A DNA stretch of 64,000 bases, taken from NCBI GenBank assembly GCA_035048495.1, contig CM068553.1, forward strand, positions 28,792,978 to 28,856,977. Direction: 5' to 3'. How positions within the stretch are numbered: the first letter of the stretch is position 1; every line of letters begins with the position of its first letter. This stretch comes from Euptelea pleiosperma (taxonomy: Eukaryota; Streptophyta; Magnoliopsida; Ranunculales; Eupteleaceae). A model generated the notes under the pieces. That model was not told where the DNA came from, made no database searches, and saw nothing but the letters and a program-made list of their open reading frames with translations. This document shows positions 9,617 to 20,560 of the stretch, piece by piece. The translations under genes and the position numbers were made by a program.

Positions 9617-11785
9617 ATGAAGCTCAAGATTATGTCCTGGAATGTCCACGGGCTTGGAAACACGGATATATTAGCCGTGGTTAAGAGTATGATGCGAAGA
9701 TGGGGCGTATCGGTGATGATGATTCAAGAAACGAAGCTTGAGAAGGTGGACATAGCCACGGTTAAGGAGCTATGTGGTTTTAGAGACTGCGGGTGGCAGG
9801 ACCTCCCTTCGATTGGGGTTGCGGGAGGTATTCTGATCATTTGGGACTGCAACAGCCTTCAGGCGGAGGATGTTTTAGTGGGTGCCTATTCGGTGTCGCT
9901 GAGATGCAGATGTGTAGAGGAAAATTTTATATGGGTCCTGACGTAGGTCTATGGTCCTTCTGATAATGGACCCAGGGAGCAATTCTGGGAGGAGATGGAT
10001 GACATATCGGGTCTGTGGGACGACCCTTGGTGCATTGGCGGGGACTTTAATGCCAGGAGGTTTTTACATGAAAAGAACGTGAGAGGCAGAACCAACAGGA
10101 GAATGAAGGCCTTTGGGGACTTTATTGATAGGCACTTCCTCATGGATATCCCGATGGGGGGCGGGAAATTTACGTGGACTAATAACCAAGAGCGGCCAAC
10201 TCTATGCCACTTGTATAGATTTCTAGTCTCTGCAGACTGGGAAGACCACTTTATGGGGGTATCTCTTCTTGCTCTTCCTAGGCCAGCCTCAGATCATGTT
10301 CCGCTACTCCTAGATTGTGGAGGTTTCCGCTCTAGACCCATCCCCTTCCGGTTTGAGAACATGTGGTTGTGCTGCCTTCAGTTTAAGGAAATGGTGGGGA
10401 AGTGGTGGAGTTCGTTCTCTTACACAGGACGGCCGGGGTCGGTCTTTAGGAGGAAGCTCAAAGCACTTAAAGAAAGGATTAAGCTTTGGAATCGGGAGGA
10501 ATTCGGCATAATTGAACACCGAAAAGGCTTCGTGCTTGAAGAAATCTCTGGGTTAGATAAAAAGGAAGAAGATGCCCCTCTTTCCGAAGAGGATCGGGTG
10601 TGGAGAGTCAGCCTTAAGGCAGAATTCCAAAAGATGGTCAAATTGGAGAAAATTAGTTGGAAGCAGAAGTCGAGGATAAGGTGGCTGATAGAGGGAGATA
10701 ACAACACCAAGTTCTTTCACAAAATATCTAATGCTCACAGGAGGAGAAACCATATAGGCCGGCTCGGTATCCAAGGGAGCACTATGGAGGATGAAGAAAA
10801 CATTAGAAAAGGCATTGTGAGGTTCTATTCAGATCTATACACCAGGACACATGTCCATAGGCCCACTTTGGATGGACTACATTTCCAACAAATCAGCAAT
10901 GGGGACAAGGTTAGACTGGAAAAGTGTTTTGAGGAGGAAGAAGTCTTGAAGGCAATCCCCAACTTGGCGTTAGAGAAAGCCCCGGGGCCTTATGGCTTCA
11001 CGATAGCATTCTTCAAGCAATGTTGGGACATCATTGGGGTGGATTTCCTACATGTAGTTCGGGACTTCGAGAAGGAAGGGTTCTTGGACCACTCGTCTAA
11101 TTACCTTTATAGCAATGATCCCGAAGGTTCAAGGTGCAGATGATATCGCTGACTTCAGGCCCATTAGTATGGTGGGATGTACCTACAAGATCATAGCCAA
11201 GATGCTAGCCACGAGACTCCGTGGGGTACTTCCTGATATTATATCACCCTCACAAGGGGCCTTTGTTCGAGGTTGTCAGATCCTTGATGGGGTTCTTATT
11301 GCTAATGAGTGCTTGGATGCTAGAATTAAAGCGGGGATACCGGGGATTTGCTGCAAAATAGACATGGAAAAGGCATACGACCATGTAGACTGGAGTTCCT
11401 AGACTACATGCTGGAAAGGATGGGATTTGGTCTTAAGTGGCAAGGTTGGGTTCAGAAATGTGTCTCAACGGCTTCCTTCTCTGTTTTGGTTAACGGATCT
11501 CCAGCCGGTTACTTTAGGAGTACCAGGGGATTGAGACAAGGGGACCCATTATCCCCCTTCTTGTTTATAATAGTGGTGGAGGCTTTGGGGAGCATGATCT
11601 CTAGAGCTGTTAGCTTGGGAGAGGTGGAAGGGTTTCAGACCGGCACGGAGACCCCCCCGATCTCTTACCTCCAGTTCGCCTCAGAAGCTCAGGTTAGATA
11701 TATCCGAGGTCTTTTGGGCTGCTTTGAAGCGGTCTCAGGTCTTCGTGTGAATTTGGCAAAAGTAAGGTCTATAGAGTTGGAAAGG
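9617..11785 (+). pseudogene. LINE-1 ORF2, endonuclease and RT N-terminal part
   Basis: ORF2 makes the endonuclease/RT that copies LINEs by target-primed reverse transcription. It opens at the ATG at 9617, giving MKLKIMSWNVHGLG. Endonuclease motifs are present: SWNVHG, IQETK, VYGP, GGDFNA, TWTN and SDHVPLLL. One in-frame TAG falls at 9944-9946, just before VYGP. The RT palm begins with WLIEGDNNTKFFHK and EKAPGPYGF, shifts frame near 11115 ([23 protein letters not shown]) and again near 11395 (GLRQGDPLSPFLF). The catalytic FADD box reads FASEAQ with several following residues missing, so the active site is lost. Coding stops at the nested insertion. Confidence 0.85.
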
Positions 11786-11789
11786 TTGA

Positions 11790-12800
11790 TCACATTTTTT
11801 TTTGATAAGTATATTATATTAACAAGGGGAGAAAAACTCCCAAGAGAGAACAAAAGCTGAGGATTCCACCTTACAAAAGAGGAGGATCCCCAAGTAAAGT
11901 ATCCCATCTATGAACAAAAGATTCAAAAAAACATCCTCTAAAGAGAGGGGAGGTAGATGACCAGAGAAAGAGGTATGCTTTCACGTGCAACACCATTTTA
12001 GTCAACCCAACTTCTTTCCCTTCGAAGATTCTGCGATTTCTTTATTTCCAAATTGCCCACATAACCGCAAAGGGGAGGAATTGCCACAAGAGGTGGCTTC
12101 TCCCAGAGAGAGCGTCCAAAGCCACCTCATGAAATAAGCCATGCACTTGCTGGGGGCAAACGAGAGGTATGCCAAAGAGACTCCAGAAGTACTGCCAAAG
12201 GACAAAAGAGGAACTACAGTGAAGGAGCAAGTGATCAACCGACTCAGCTTCTGACTTGCACATCACGCATCTGTTTGGCGTCTGCATGCCTCTCCTAATC
12301 AAATGGTCCAACGTGAGAATTTTGTTCTTCAAAGCTATCCACACGAAGAACTTCACTTTGGATGGAATGTGAGGCTTCCACACTACTTTGGCGGGGAAAT
12401 CCTCCTGCCTCTCCCCTAGACTCCCCCTATACATAGAACTAACCGATAAATAACCTTTTGGATCCCACTTCCAAACTCTTTTATCTGACTCCTCTGTCAG
12501 GCAAGGGTTAGCACCTACCCGGTCCAGTAGAGTGGATAGACTGTTCAGCTCCCAATCATTGATGTTTCTCCTAAAACCAAAGTTCCAGGAACATGAACCA
12601 TTGCTGTAGCTAATGCAATCTTGAATGAGAGCCCCTTGGAGATCTAAAATGGAGTACAAAACGGGAAACTCGTCCTTCAGAGGGATGTCTCCACACCACG
12701 TATCTTCCCAAAATCGAACTTTATCTCCTTTTCCAACTTTTAGCAAAATGCCTTGCTCGAACAAAGCTCGGTTTTTCACAATCCCGGCAGACACTATGAA
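11790..12800 (-). mobile_element. Nested LINE 3' fragment, opposite orientation
   Basis: This reverse-oriented segment interrupts the RT of LINE-1. Its poly(A) appears as TTTTTTTTT after CACA at 11792-11804. Its upstream end is an abrupt junction near 12793-12806, beyond which LINE-1 coding resumes. AGGTTGAT occurs next to both junctions (about 11782 and 12807) and is a candidate 8-bp target duplication, though the right copy is also part of native coding sequence. It carries the C-terminal region of a related ORF2 (separate entry). Confidence 0.75.
12040..12794 (-). pseudogene. ORF2 C-terminal fragment (zf-RVT) of nested LINE
   Basis: An open frame of ~250 codons on the minus strand. It includes GDKVRFWEDTWCGDIPL, GFRRNINDWELNSLSTLL and a zf-RVT region (VWKPHIPSKVKFFVWIALKN, then CVMCKSEAESVDHLLLHC with the Cys/His spacing of that domain). 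It is clearly paralogous to the C-terminus of the surrounding LINE-1 (FWEDTWCGESPL, GFRRHLNNWEIDSLSRLL). The apparent start Met lies at the truncation junction and is not a native start. The frame is notably intact for a relic. Confidence 0.8.
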
Positions 12801-14140
12801 GTGTCAGGTTGATAGCTTACCCACAACCTATCTGGGATTGCCTTTAGGGGCATCTTACAGATCCAAAGCCATGTGGGAGCCAGTCATTGAGCGCTTCAAG
12901 GGCAGACTGGCTTCTTGGAAAGCTAGATACCTCTTCAAGGGAGGCAAATTGGTGTTGATCAAGACCACAGTTTCTAGTCTTCCAATCTACTACTTGTCTC
13001 TCTTCACTGCTCCGAAAAGCGTCGTGAAAGAATTGGAGAGGCTAATGCGAAATTTTCTGTGGAATGATAGGATGGACTCCAGCAAAATACATTTGGGGGG
13101 GGTGGAAAGTGGTGTGCAAAGATGAGCAAAGTGGGGGACTGGGCATTAAGAAACTGAAAGAGATGAATCAGGCCCTCTTGGGCAAATGGCTATGGAGGTT
13201 CGGGGGAGGAGGGATCCAGCCCCTGGGCGAAGACTATTGCGAGTATTTATGGGGTGGACCACTTCGGGTGGGAAACTAGACCCACTCAGAGGCCTTATGG
13301 TTGCAGCGTGTGGCGTGGGATTATGAAGGTCGCTGAGGAGTTTGCCAAAGGGATTAGGTACGATGCTGGGCTGGGAAACAGGACTAAATTTTGGGAGGAT
13401 ACTTGGTGTGGAGAAAGCCCCTTGCATATTGATTTTCCCGACCTCTACTCCATCTCAGAGAGGAAGCAATGGCCCATTCAAGACTGTATTGGTAGTAGGG
13501 GGGAAGTTGTAGGATGGAACCTTGGCTTCAGGAGACATCTCAATAATTGGGAGATTGACTCTCTGTCCAGACTGCTTGAAAGGCTCCAAGAGGCTCATCT
13601 GTCCCCTCAGGTCCAGGACAAGCGGGTGTGGAAATGGGCGAAGAGTGGGACTTTCTCGGTTAGCTCGTTATATGACTCTCTGAATAGAGAGGGCATATCT
13701 CACTTTCCGAAGACATTGGTGTGGAAATCTAGAATCCCAGCCAAAGTCACCTTCTTTGTGTGGGCAGCGGCCTTGAACAAGATTCTGGCGGTGGACCACT
13801 TAATTTCTAGAGGGCTAACAATAGTGGACTTCTGCTCCATGTGTAAACATAGTGGAGAATCTGTTGTTCATCTTCTGATGCACTACGACGTGGCGTGGGA
13901 GGTATGGTCTTCCTTCTTTAAGGAAGTCGGGGTGAGACGGGTGATGCCGGGCTCTCTCATGGACCTTTTGTTAAGCTGGAGATCTCCTACCTTCTCCAAA
14001 AGAGGCCGTATCCTTTGGAAGATCCTTCCCTGTGCGATTATGTGGGGCTTGTGGAAGGAAAGGAATCAGCGGGTGTTCAATAACAAGAGCGAAGTCCTGG
14101 ATTTGATAATCCTTAGAATCAAGGGTCTTGTTTTCTTATG
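12800..14140 (+). pseudogene. LINE-1 ORF2, C-terminal part
   Basis: Coding resumes after the nested insertion with QVDSLPTTYLGLPLGASYRS, WEPVIERFKGRLASWKARYL and LIKTTVSSLPIYYLSLF (thumb region following the RT palm). A frame change near 13085 leads to [20 protein letters not shown], and another near 13254 to KFWEDTWCGESPL. The zf-RVT domain follows: KSRIPAKVTFFVWAAALNK, then CSMCKHSGESVVHLLMHY, where the last zinc ligand expected as Cys is Tyr. Confidence 0.8.
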
Positions 14141-14275
14141 GTCAAAAGTGTATATGGAGTGTAAAGGACTTTTCTTTGAGGACTTTGTGTGCCGACATCA
14201 AGGGTCTTGTTTTCTTATGGTCAAAAGTGTATATGGAGTGTAAAGGACTTTTCTTTGAGGACTTTGTGTGCCGAT
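14118..14275 (+). repeat. 79-bp direct tandem duplication
   Basis: ATCAAGGGTCTTGTTTTC begins at 14118 and again at 14197. The following ~79 bases are essentially identical, including GACTTTGTGTGCCGA. It lies at the extreme 3' end of LINE-1 ORF2 and extends the frame with a repeated peptide. Confidence 0.85.
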
Positions 14276-14405
14276 TGGACCACATTTGTCTTAGGGATGC
14301 TATATAGTAGGGGTCCTCCGGCTCTGTTGGGTCGGTGTTAGGCTTGTGCAGGCCACCTCGGCCTCTCAAGCCTTCCTGCTTGTTCCCCTTCTTTGCCTCT
14401 TCTAA

Positions 14406-14436
14406 TAAAATTTTCACTTATCAAAAAAAAAAAAAA
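14406..14436 (+). terminator. LINE-1 polyadenylation signal and poly(A)
   Basis: AATAAA is followed about 10 bases later by TTATC and a run of 14 A, then directly by the right target duplication at 14437-14448. Confidence 0.8.
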
Positions 14437-14448
14437 CTTAACCTTTAT

Positions 14449-15586
14449 TGTATGCTGTAGTATATTTTCAAATGAACATTAGTTGAGATATCACAAAGTG
14501 CATTTCAATCATTAGCATGCTTAAGGGACAAGCGTAATGAATGAACTTCTATTAACAGGAGAATATACGATAAGAAAAAAAACATACAACTAGAATCACA
14601 CTACTAGAAGTGTTGCCAAGCATCACACTTCAAGAAGAGAACCATAGGCTGTAAAGATAATTTTCATTCACTAATCCCCTCCAAAAACGTGAACATTACT
14701 TATGAGGCTTTATGCTTGCCCTAATTACCTAAAATGACTAGAGTACCCTTTAACTTATAAAATAAGCAAAGGCCACTAATAACCACTAATGATTGGACTG
14801 TAACAGCACATGGAAGCTGTTGTACATTAAATAAAAAGACTGAACTACCCCTCCAGCTGCAAGTAGTTGGAAATTACAAAAATACCCCTGTGCTAAAAAT
14901 AAAAGCTAATGACTACCAAACTTTAAACTAATATTTGCAGCCACTAAACATATTAAACTAAACTCCACGATGGATGGCGACCATCATCGAATAAGGCTAT
15001 CGCCAATGGATTCGTCTTCTTTCTGCTCGCATATTGCTTGAGAGGTTGATTCCCATCATGAAGGCTACCGAAGTATCTTTGAAAATGCTTTAAGAAGTGA
15101 CTAAAACAAGGGAATTTCACAGTTTGGACGCCATGGTTGCGTAGATCTTTCTAAGCTGATCACTTGTGACAAAACAACATATTGCAATGGTGATTTCGAC
15201 ACCTGGGCACAAAGTTATGGTCCTTGGAAGTTTCTGCAAAGATAGTGAAAATGCTTCACCATTCGAACGATACAATATGATTTTGAATTGTCTTATGACT
15301 TGCACTTATATTTTCTCGAGTCGGACTTATATTTACAAATTTATAATTGTGTCATTTAAATACATAGAAGCAAAAAGCATCTGATGTCATAAGTCGTAAC
15401 CGCAAGGATTCATGACCTACAAGTCTTCTTCTTCTTCTTCTTTTTTCCGTTCAAAATTTTAATTTTTTTTTGTTTTATTTAAATAAATTTTATATTCTTC
15501 AATTATTATTTTTTAAAAAAATTTAAATAAAAAGTAAAGCGAAAATTTGTTGTCTGTGAAGATATAAATATTCCAGTAATGTTTTC
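14449..15586. other. Intergenic, no gene seen
   Basis: AT-rich sequence with a TTC microsatellite near 15423-15445. No domain was found in the short open frames (for example 15117-15305 on - and 15166-15384 on +). Confidence 0.45.
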
Positions 15587-15686
15587 TTTTGGTTCAAGCG
15601 AAGAAGGAAATGTCTCGGTATCTTTGTGGAAATATGTTCAAATTCAATACCATGCTTGCACCAAAACATTCATCATTGCTGCCGTC

Positions 15687-16030
15687 ATTGGTTTTTGAGT
15701 TTTTGTTGCACATGCCCAAACTATTTCAATCATCTTTCCTTTATTTTTTTTCCCTAGTGTTCAAGCCTGTTAATAGCAAGGCAAAATCTTTCTCAGTGGT
15801 AGCAAACTTTGGACAATTGAATGCAGCCGCAATGCAGCAGCAAGTAATGTGACAATTAATGGATCTCATTGGTTTTCGAATTTTGTTGCAAATGCCCAAA
15901 CTATTTCAATTGACTTTTTATTTTTTCCCTATTGTTCAATCCTGTCAATAACAAGGCTAAATCTTTCTCAGCGGTAGCAAACTTTGGACAATTGAATTCT
16001 GCTGCAATGCAACAAGTAATGGATCTCACT
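15687..16030 (+). repeat. Two diverged tandem ~181-bp units
   Basis: ATTGGTTTTTGAG...TTGTTGCACATGCCCAAACT (15687 on) recurs as ATTGGTTTTCGAA...TTGTTGCAAATGCCCAAACT from 15868. Both units end with a TTTGGACAATTGAAT...GCAATGCA block. The units differ by indels and substitutions, so the duplication is old. It lies just upstream of the gag-like relic and may belong to the same element. Confidence 0.65.
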
Positions 16031-16039
16031 GCTTTAATG

Positions 16040-16900
16040 GCATGAATTAGAAGAGCTAATTGGGCAGGAAATCAATCTATCCGAGACACAAAACAAGGGC
16101 TTGCAGGTGTTGAACAAGAGGCTATTCCTCAGACTAATTTCGGAGGTATGGGTATTGATGTTCAACATAACCGAAATGATTTTGACCTTGGAATGGATAA
16201 GAGATGCCAAAATATACCGGATAATTGGAACATGACACTTCTTTCGATTGGGTTTCATGTGCTGAAAACATTTTCGCACATAGTTCAATATCAAAGAAGA
16301 AAAATGACACCGGTTGCTACTTGGTTTAAGGGGTTGTCCCCAGCATGGTGGACAAATTTCAATGCAAGAGGTGGGAGACAAAGTCTGGCACTATTACAAG
16401 TTGGAAACAATTAAAGGTGGCTCTTCTAGTATAATTCCTGCACGTTAAATATGCTGGGGGCTTTTTTAATAGGCCTCATGACCTTAATCAAGGTGATAGT
16501 ACCGTGAAATAATACAAGGAAGAGTATTACGAGTTCTCTTCTTGCTGTAGATTTCACAAGGGTGAAGAGGTAGTGTCCAATACTCCAATGCTATCTCCAC
16601 GGTCTTTGCTTGGAGATACAATATCTTTGGCTTATCTTGTACTAAGATCAATTGATGGGGCCTAAAGTATGCCCTCAAGTTGGATTAGAAGATGACATTT
16701 GTATTTAATCAATTTGGGGGTAAATTTGGATCCGTACGAAGTAGGGTAGTCAAGAACCGAGGATCGGCCAAATTTTGGACGAAGTGTCCATCTGTTTCAG
16801 TTGTTTGTCAACAGGGTCTTGTTGCCTCTATATGTCCCAATGATGAGGCTTCATCTCAAATGAAGAAGTAAAGAGGAAAGAATTGGCAACCGAGAAGTCA
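16040..16900 (+). pseudogene. Ty3/gypsy-like gag relic
   Basis: Frames here contain DWVSCAENIFAHSSISKKK, KMTPVATWFKGLSPAWWTNF, then, after a stop, FNRPHDLNQGDSTVK and YKEEYYEFSSCCRFHKGEE. This order (WF..L...A..WW followed by L.QG..SV..Y..EF) resembles retrotransposon gag domains of the Ty3/gypsy type. At least two frameshifts and two stops are present. No protease or RT follows in recognisable form. Family assignment rests on pattern memory and is moderate. Confidence 0.5.
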
Positions 16901-18780
16901 AGCAAGTGGAACCAAGGTATTAGAGGGGTCTGATGGAGAAGTTCTAATGGTGCACTCTGGAAGTCCATTATGGAAGACGCAAGATACCATTTTAGGGGTA
17001 TTCCTTGACTCATGATGAGGTTTGTAGATGAAATGGTGTGGCCCACAAACATGAAGGTTTGACACATGTTATGATTGCTGCTGGAAGTTGTATATTGTGG
17101 GAATAATTTTTGGGGAGATGTGGGTGATATGGTGTTATGTGAGCTTTATGGTTGTCTGTGTTGTCATGGAGCAGTTGTGGCTGTATGTTTTGGTAATGAT
17201 AGTTCCGTGGCTGTATATTGATGCTGTATGATTAACACATGTGAATATTTACGTATTTTATATTGTGGTGACTGGTGAGCAATAGATGCTCTATCCTCAA
17301 TTTGTGCTTTACCTCGCAAGCAACATGTCCACTGTGAGAGTCGCGAAGAGTCCACTGCCGAGGAGTCGCAAAGAGCTGAACTCAAAGGTGTGGTCTTTCA
17401 AGCCTTGTGGGTTCGCTGCAGATCGTGAGGGTGGGAGCACCAGAACTTGGCTTGGATGTGATACGCCAAAGAGTCCCCTCCAATATAAGGATCTCATCTG
17501 CTATTAGTTAGATTAAATACTTATTTATTTTCTATATTTGAATTAGGTTTATCACTTTTTTTAGTTTCCTTTTTAGAGTAGAACTAGTTTAGGAAGTTAC
17601 CGGTGAGAAGTAGGATATGTTAGGGATCTAGAATTTTATTTATCTTGTCTCTTAAGTTGTTAACAAGGGCCATATTAGTGCTGTGAAAATAGATTTAGCT
17701 GCTGCTAAAGACATCCCAGCCTAGTGTGTTGGATGATTAATGGCTTTCGCAGAGATTGGAGTTAGGTTTATTTGCAATGGAGCTACATAGTTTCTGTGTA
17801 CAGATTTTCTAATTGCAGCTATCCTAAGTCAATTCCATGTTCTGTGTCATATGAGTTTAATTTATATGGCTAGTAATTCAACATCCAACAGGTGAAGCAA
17901 GCATATAAAGATTTACTGCCATTTTGTTTTCCATCATTACCAGAATGAGAATATCGCTAATCGGCTATTGCATCTCATCAGTTGGCGAATTCTTCATATA
18001 CTCCTCTATTTCTTTGTAGCAAACTCTAGATGTTTTGTCTTCACACTTCATGAATTTGATTATTTGTAGTCTTGTATTTCTTCTCATTATTTGTGTGTTC
18101 TGTATATATACCCTGTATATGTCCTTGTCGTAACCCCATTATAGAGATCTATTCACCAGTTTATGAGGTGCATCGTTTTCTATAGGTTCTGTGATATGTA
18201 CAAACAAAAATTACTTGATTTAGTCCACCATCTTTAACATACTGGTGCAACTTATGTTATATTCTTTGTTTCATTGCCAAAGGTCACTAGCAAAAATTCT
18301 AGCTGAAATATTGCAATGGCAAAAAGGATTTGAAGACCCCATCGTGCAAAATCACAATGTTTACCTTTGTCAAATGAAAGTGTAATACTAAATTGAAAAA
18401 AAGAGAGGGAAAACTCCAAATACAAAGAACTATACAGAGTGCTCGACTAATGAGATAATGACATTGAAAGTCATGCAAGAGGATCGTACAAAAATCTGCC
18501 ATCAAGAAGTTCACCATTAATGATGGTTTCCAAATTGTTCAAGAAATTTGCATACTTACTCTATTTGAATTCTTTGAGGATGGATTACTAATGAAAAAGA
18601 GATGGTTTTATTTTCTTGATCGCTGACCCATAGTTGTCTTAAAGCTGGTCCTTTCTTTCTATATGCACCCACAAACTGCAGAAGAGTCGTTCCCCACAAA
18701 CTCGCTTGCGGGCTTCAAAATCATTTATTGTCCAGCCTTGGAGGTGTTTGCTCAAAGATTTTGGAGCATTCTGTAATTCC
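16901..18780. other. Intergenic, no gene recognised
   Basis: Several short open frames but no domain I can defend. A stretch at 17892-17945 reading VKQAYKDLLPFCFPSLPE followed by a stop was considered and not accepted as an exon. Confidence 0.4.
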
Positions 18781-18785
18781 CTTAG

Positions 18786-19900
18786 TATTGATATGAAAAG
18801 GCCTAGAGGAGGTGGGGTGAATAGGTCTTTTTTAAATTTATTGTTAAGTCGATAATTAATAAGCATGATTTAACTTGAACAAATGCGGAACAAGAATTAA
18901 CTTAAGCAAATTAGAGAGATATAGACAAACAATCTACATCACAAATATGTATAGTGGTTCGGTGTCGCAACACTTACATCTACTCTCAAAAAGCTCCAAC
19001 GGGCTATCACTTTTTCTTGACTCAAGTAGGGAAAACAAAGTATAGAGATGAAGTATTCTAATATGGCGAGCTTTTCTAAAAAGAAGACTCCCAACAAAGT
19101 TACCTCGGACAATGATCGAGAGGAACGGATGCTTCGATGTTGTTGAAGCGCAAAGCCGAGTAAACATCAACTCGGACAGCTCAGCATGATGATCCGGAGA
19201 TCACAAGCTCAAACAAAGATCTCCTCGAGAACAAAGGCAGAAGGCCTAGGAGATATTTCTCACAACAAAGAAACTCAAAGGAGGCTTGAGAAGCTCAGAA
19301 GAATTAGTGAGAAAGGTGTAAGGATTAATGAAAGAGGGGAGGGGTATTTATAGGGTAAGGGTTTGGATCTAATTGGGTGTGCGGAGGGAAATGTCGACTG
19401 TTCTGATTGATTGGTCGACTTGTACCACCGGTCGACCGGACTGACAACCGGTCAACCACTTTGCAGATTGGTCGCCGTTTCCCTAGGAAAATGCGCTCAA
19501 AGCCTCGGTCAACCAGCCACTTTGACCGGTCGCGCTTTACAGAGTGGTCGCCATTTCCTTAGGAAAACGCACTCAAAGCCCTGGTCAACCGACCACTTTC
19601 ACCGGTCGTCCTTTCCCTCCAAAAGAGCAATTTATGTTTTTTTAATCCGATTAGGGTCAAGGGTCAACAGATCGGTCGAGAATAGTTTTATGTCCATTTA
19701 AAGAAGGCCACTAGGCACGTCGAGAACCCTACGAGTCTTCAAGGTTCTGATCTTCTCAGCACTCCAAGTTCTTCCGTTTTGAGTGTTTAGATCACCAAGT
19801 CAAGTCCATCACTCTCAATCAAATGAAGACATGCGATCTCTCATAATGAAGGTTACATAAATGAAACTTAGAGATTTCTTGGAATTGACAATACAAGGAT
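18786..19900. repeat. Unclassified dispersed repeat
   Basis: It begins near TATGAAAAGGCCTAGAGGAG followed by GTGGGGTGAATAGG, a phrase typical of plant dispersed repeats, and includes GTCGACC/GGTCAACC-rich sequence further on. No terminal repeats, coding domains or target duplication could be delimited. Confidence 0.35.
19470..19621 (+). repeat. Two tandem 76-bp units rich in GGTCAACC
   Basis: GGTCGCCGTTTCCCTAGGAA at 19470 recurs as GGTCGCCATTTCCTTAGGAA at 19546. Each unit continues through ACTCAAAGCC, GGTCAACC and CACTTT.ACCGGTCG. Sequence just upstream (19420-19460) has further ACCGGTC motifs. Confidence 0.7.
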
Positions 19901-20032
19901 TTTTTTTTTTTGGATAAGTATAAATCTTATTGAAAGCAGAAACGCAATACAAGGGTCAGCAAGAGAGGTCGAGCTAACCTCCCCAAGCCAACTCCAAACA
20001 CAAAAAAGACCCTAGGGCCCTTAGCTAACAAG
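19900..20032 (-). mobile_element. 5'-truncated LINE 3' tail
   Basis: A run of 11-12 T, then GGATAAGTATAAATCTTATT and GAGAGGTCGAGCTAACCT, closely parallels the tail at 503-604 (TTTTATTGAAG ... GGGAGGTCGAGGTGACCT). Reverse orientation is given by the poly-T. No target duplication was found. Confidence 0.5.
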
Positions 20033-20316
20033 TCTCCTTAAGTAAGAACTGTTAAAAATATTAGTGCTTTATTTTAGAATAAAAAGAAATAGTAGGAATA
20101 GTAGTAAATAATTAGAAATAGTAAGGAAGAAAGAGTATAAAAAGTAACAAATAATAAATATAGTATTTTTGTCTTTTAGACTTATATAGCCTTGACCCAA
20201 ATAGTAAATGCAATGTTGTCTTTTAGCCCTCACATTAAAAAGTTAAAAGAAAAAAAGAAAGTGATTTTAAATTTTGAACAAATTGGACAGTTCACTGATT
20301 CAACCATCCGGGATGG
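20033..20316. other. AT-rich spacer, nothing seen
   Basis: Purine-rich, AT-rich sequence between the LINE tail and the copia-2 LTR. No feature was recognised. Confidence 0.4.
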
Positions 20317-20549
20317 AGTTGAAATTGAGTTCTAGGGTTTCTAGGGTTAGGTTTCAAGGATGAAGATGAATAGGAGAGAGAAGAGAGAAATTAGCTGAAA
20401 GAGGATGTCATGTGCTAAGGTCACATTGACTCCATAAATCTTATTTATATAAAGGGTTACAACCAAAAGACAAATATACCCCTCATGGGGAGTATTTACA
20501 GAACTACCCCTATACTAGAGAAATACGTATTTCTACGTATCTGATAACA
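20317..20549 (-). repeat. 3' LTR of copia-2
   Basis: In + orientation it runs from AGTTGAAATTGAG to CTGATAACA, so on the minus strand it starts TGTTATCAG and ends CAATTTCAACT. It contains a TATATAAATAAGATTTATGG-like promoter stretch as in copia-1. Confidence 0.85.
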
Positions 20550-20560
20550 CTCCCCCTCAA
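20550..20560 (-). other. Polypurine tract of copia-2
   Basis: CTCCCCCTCAA on + (TTGAGGGGGAG on -) sits directly against the 3' LTR, identical to the tract in copia-1. Confidence 0.8.

Larger units (their letters stand above)
9524..14436 (+). mobile_element. Non-LTR retrotransposon (plant L1-type LINE), 5'-truncated
   Basis: The ~4.9 kb insertion is bounded by a 12-bp target duplication and ends in AATAAA (14406-14411) and a 14-A tail. It begins just before ORF2, so ORF1 (the nucleic-acid-binding protein) is missing, as expected from incomplete reverse transcription. ORF2 shows endonuclease, RT and zf-RVT regions in order. About 1 kb in the middle (around 11790-12800) is a nested, oppositely oriented LINE fragment. 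The element is dead: there is a stop in the endonuclease, frameshifts in the RT and a deleted RT active site. Confidence 0.92.

Noticed and set aside
17892..17945. Possible exon reading VKQAYKDLLPFCFPSLPE, reminiscent of a DENN-type FCFP motif
   Set aside because: The frame hits a stop at once, no flanking exon of such a protein was found, and the similarity is only a few residues.
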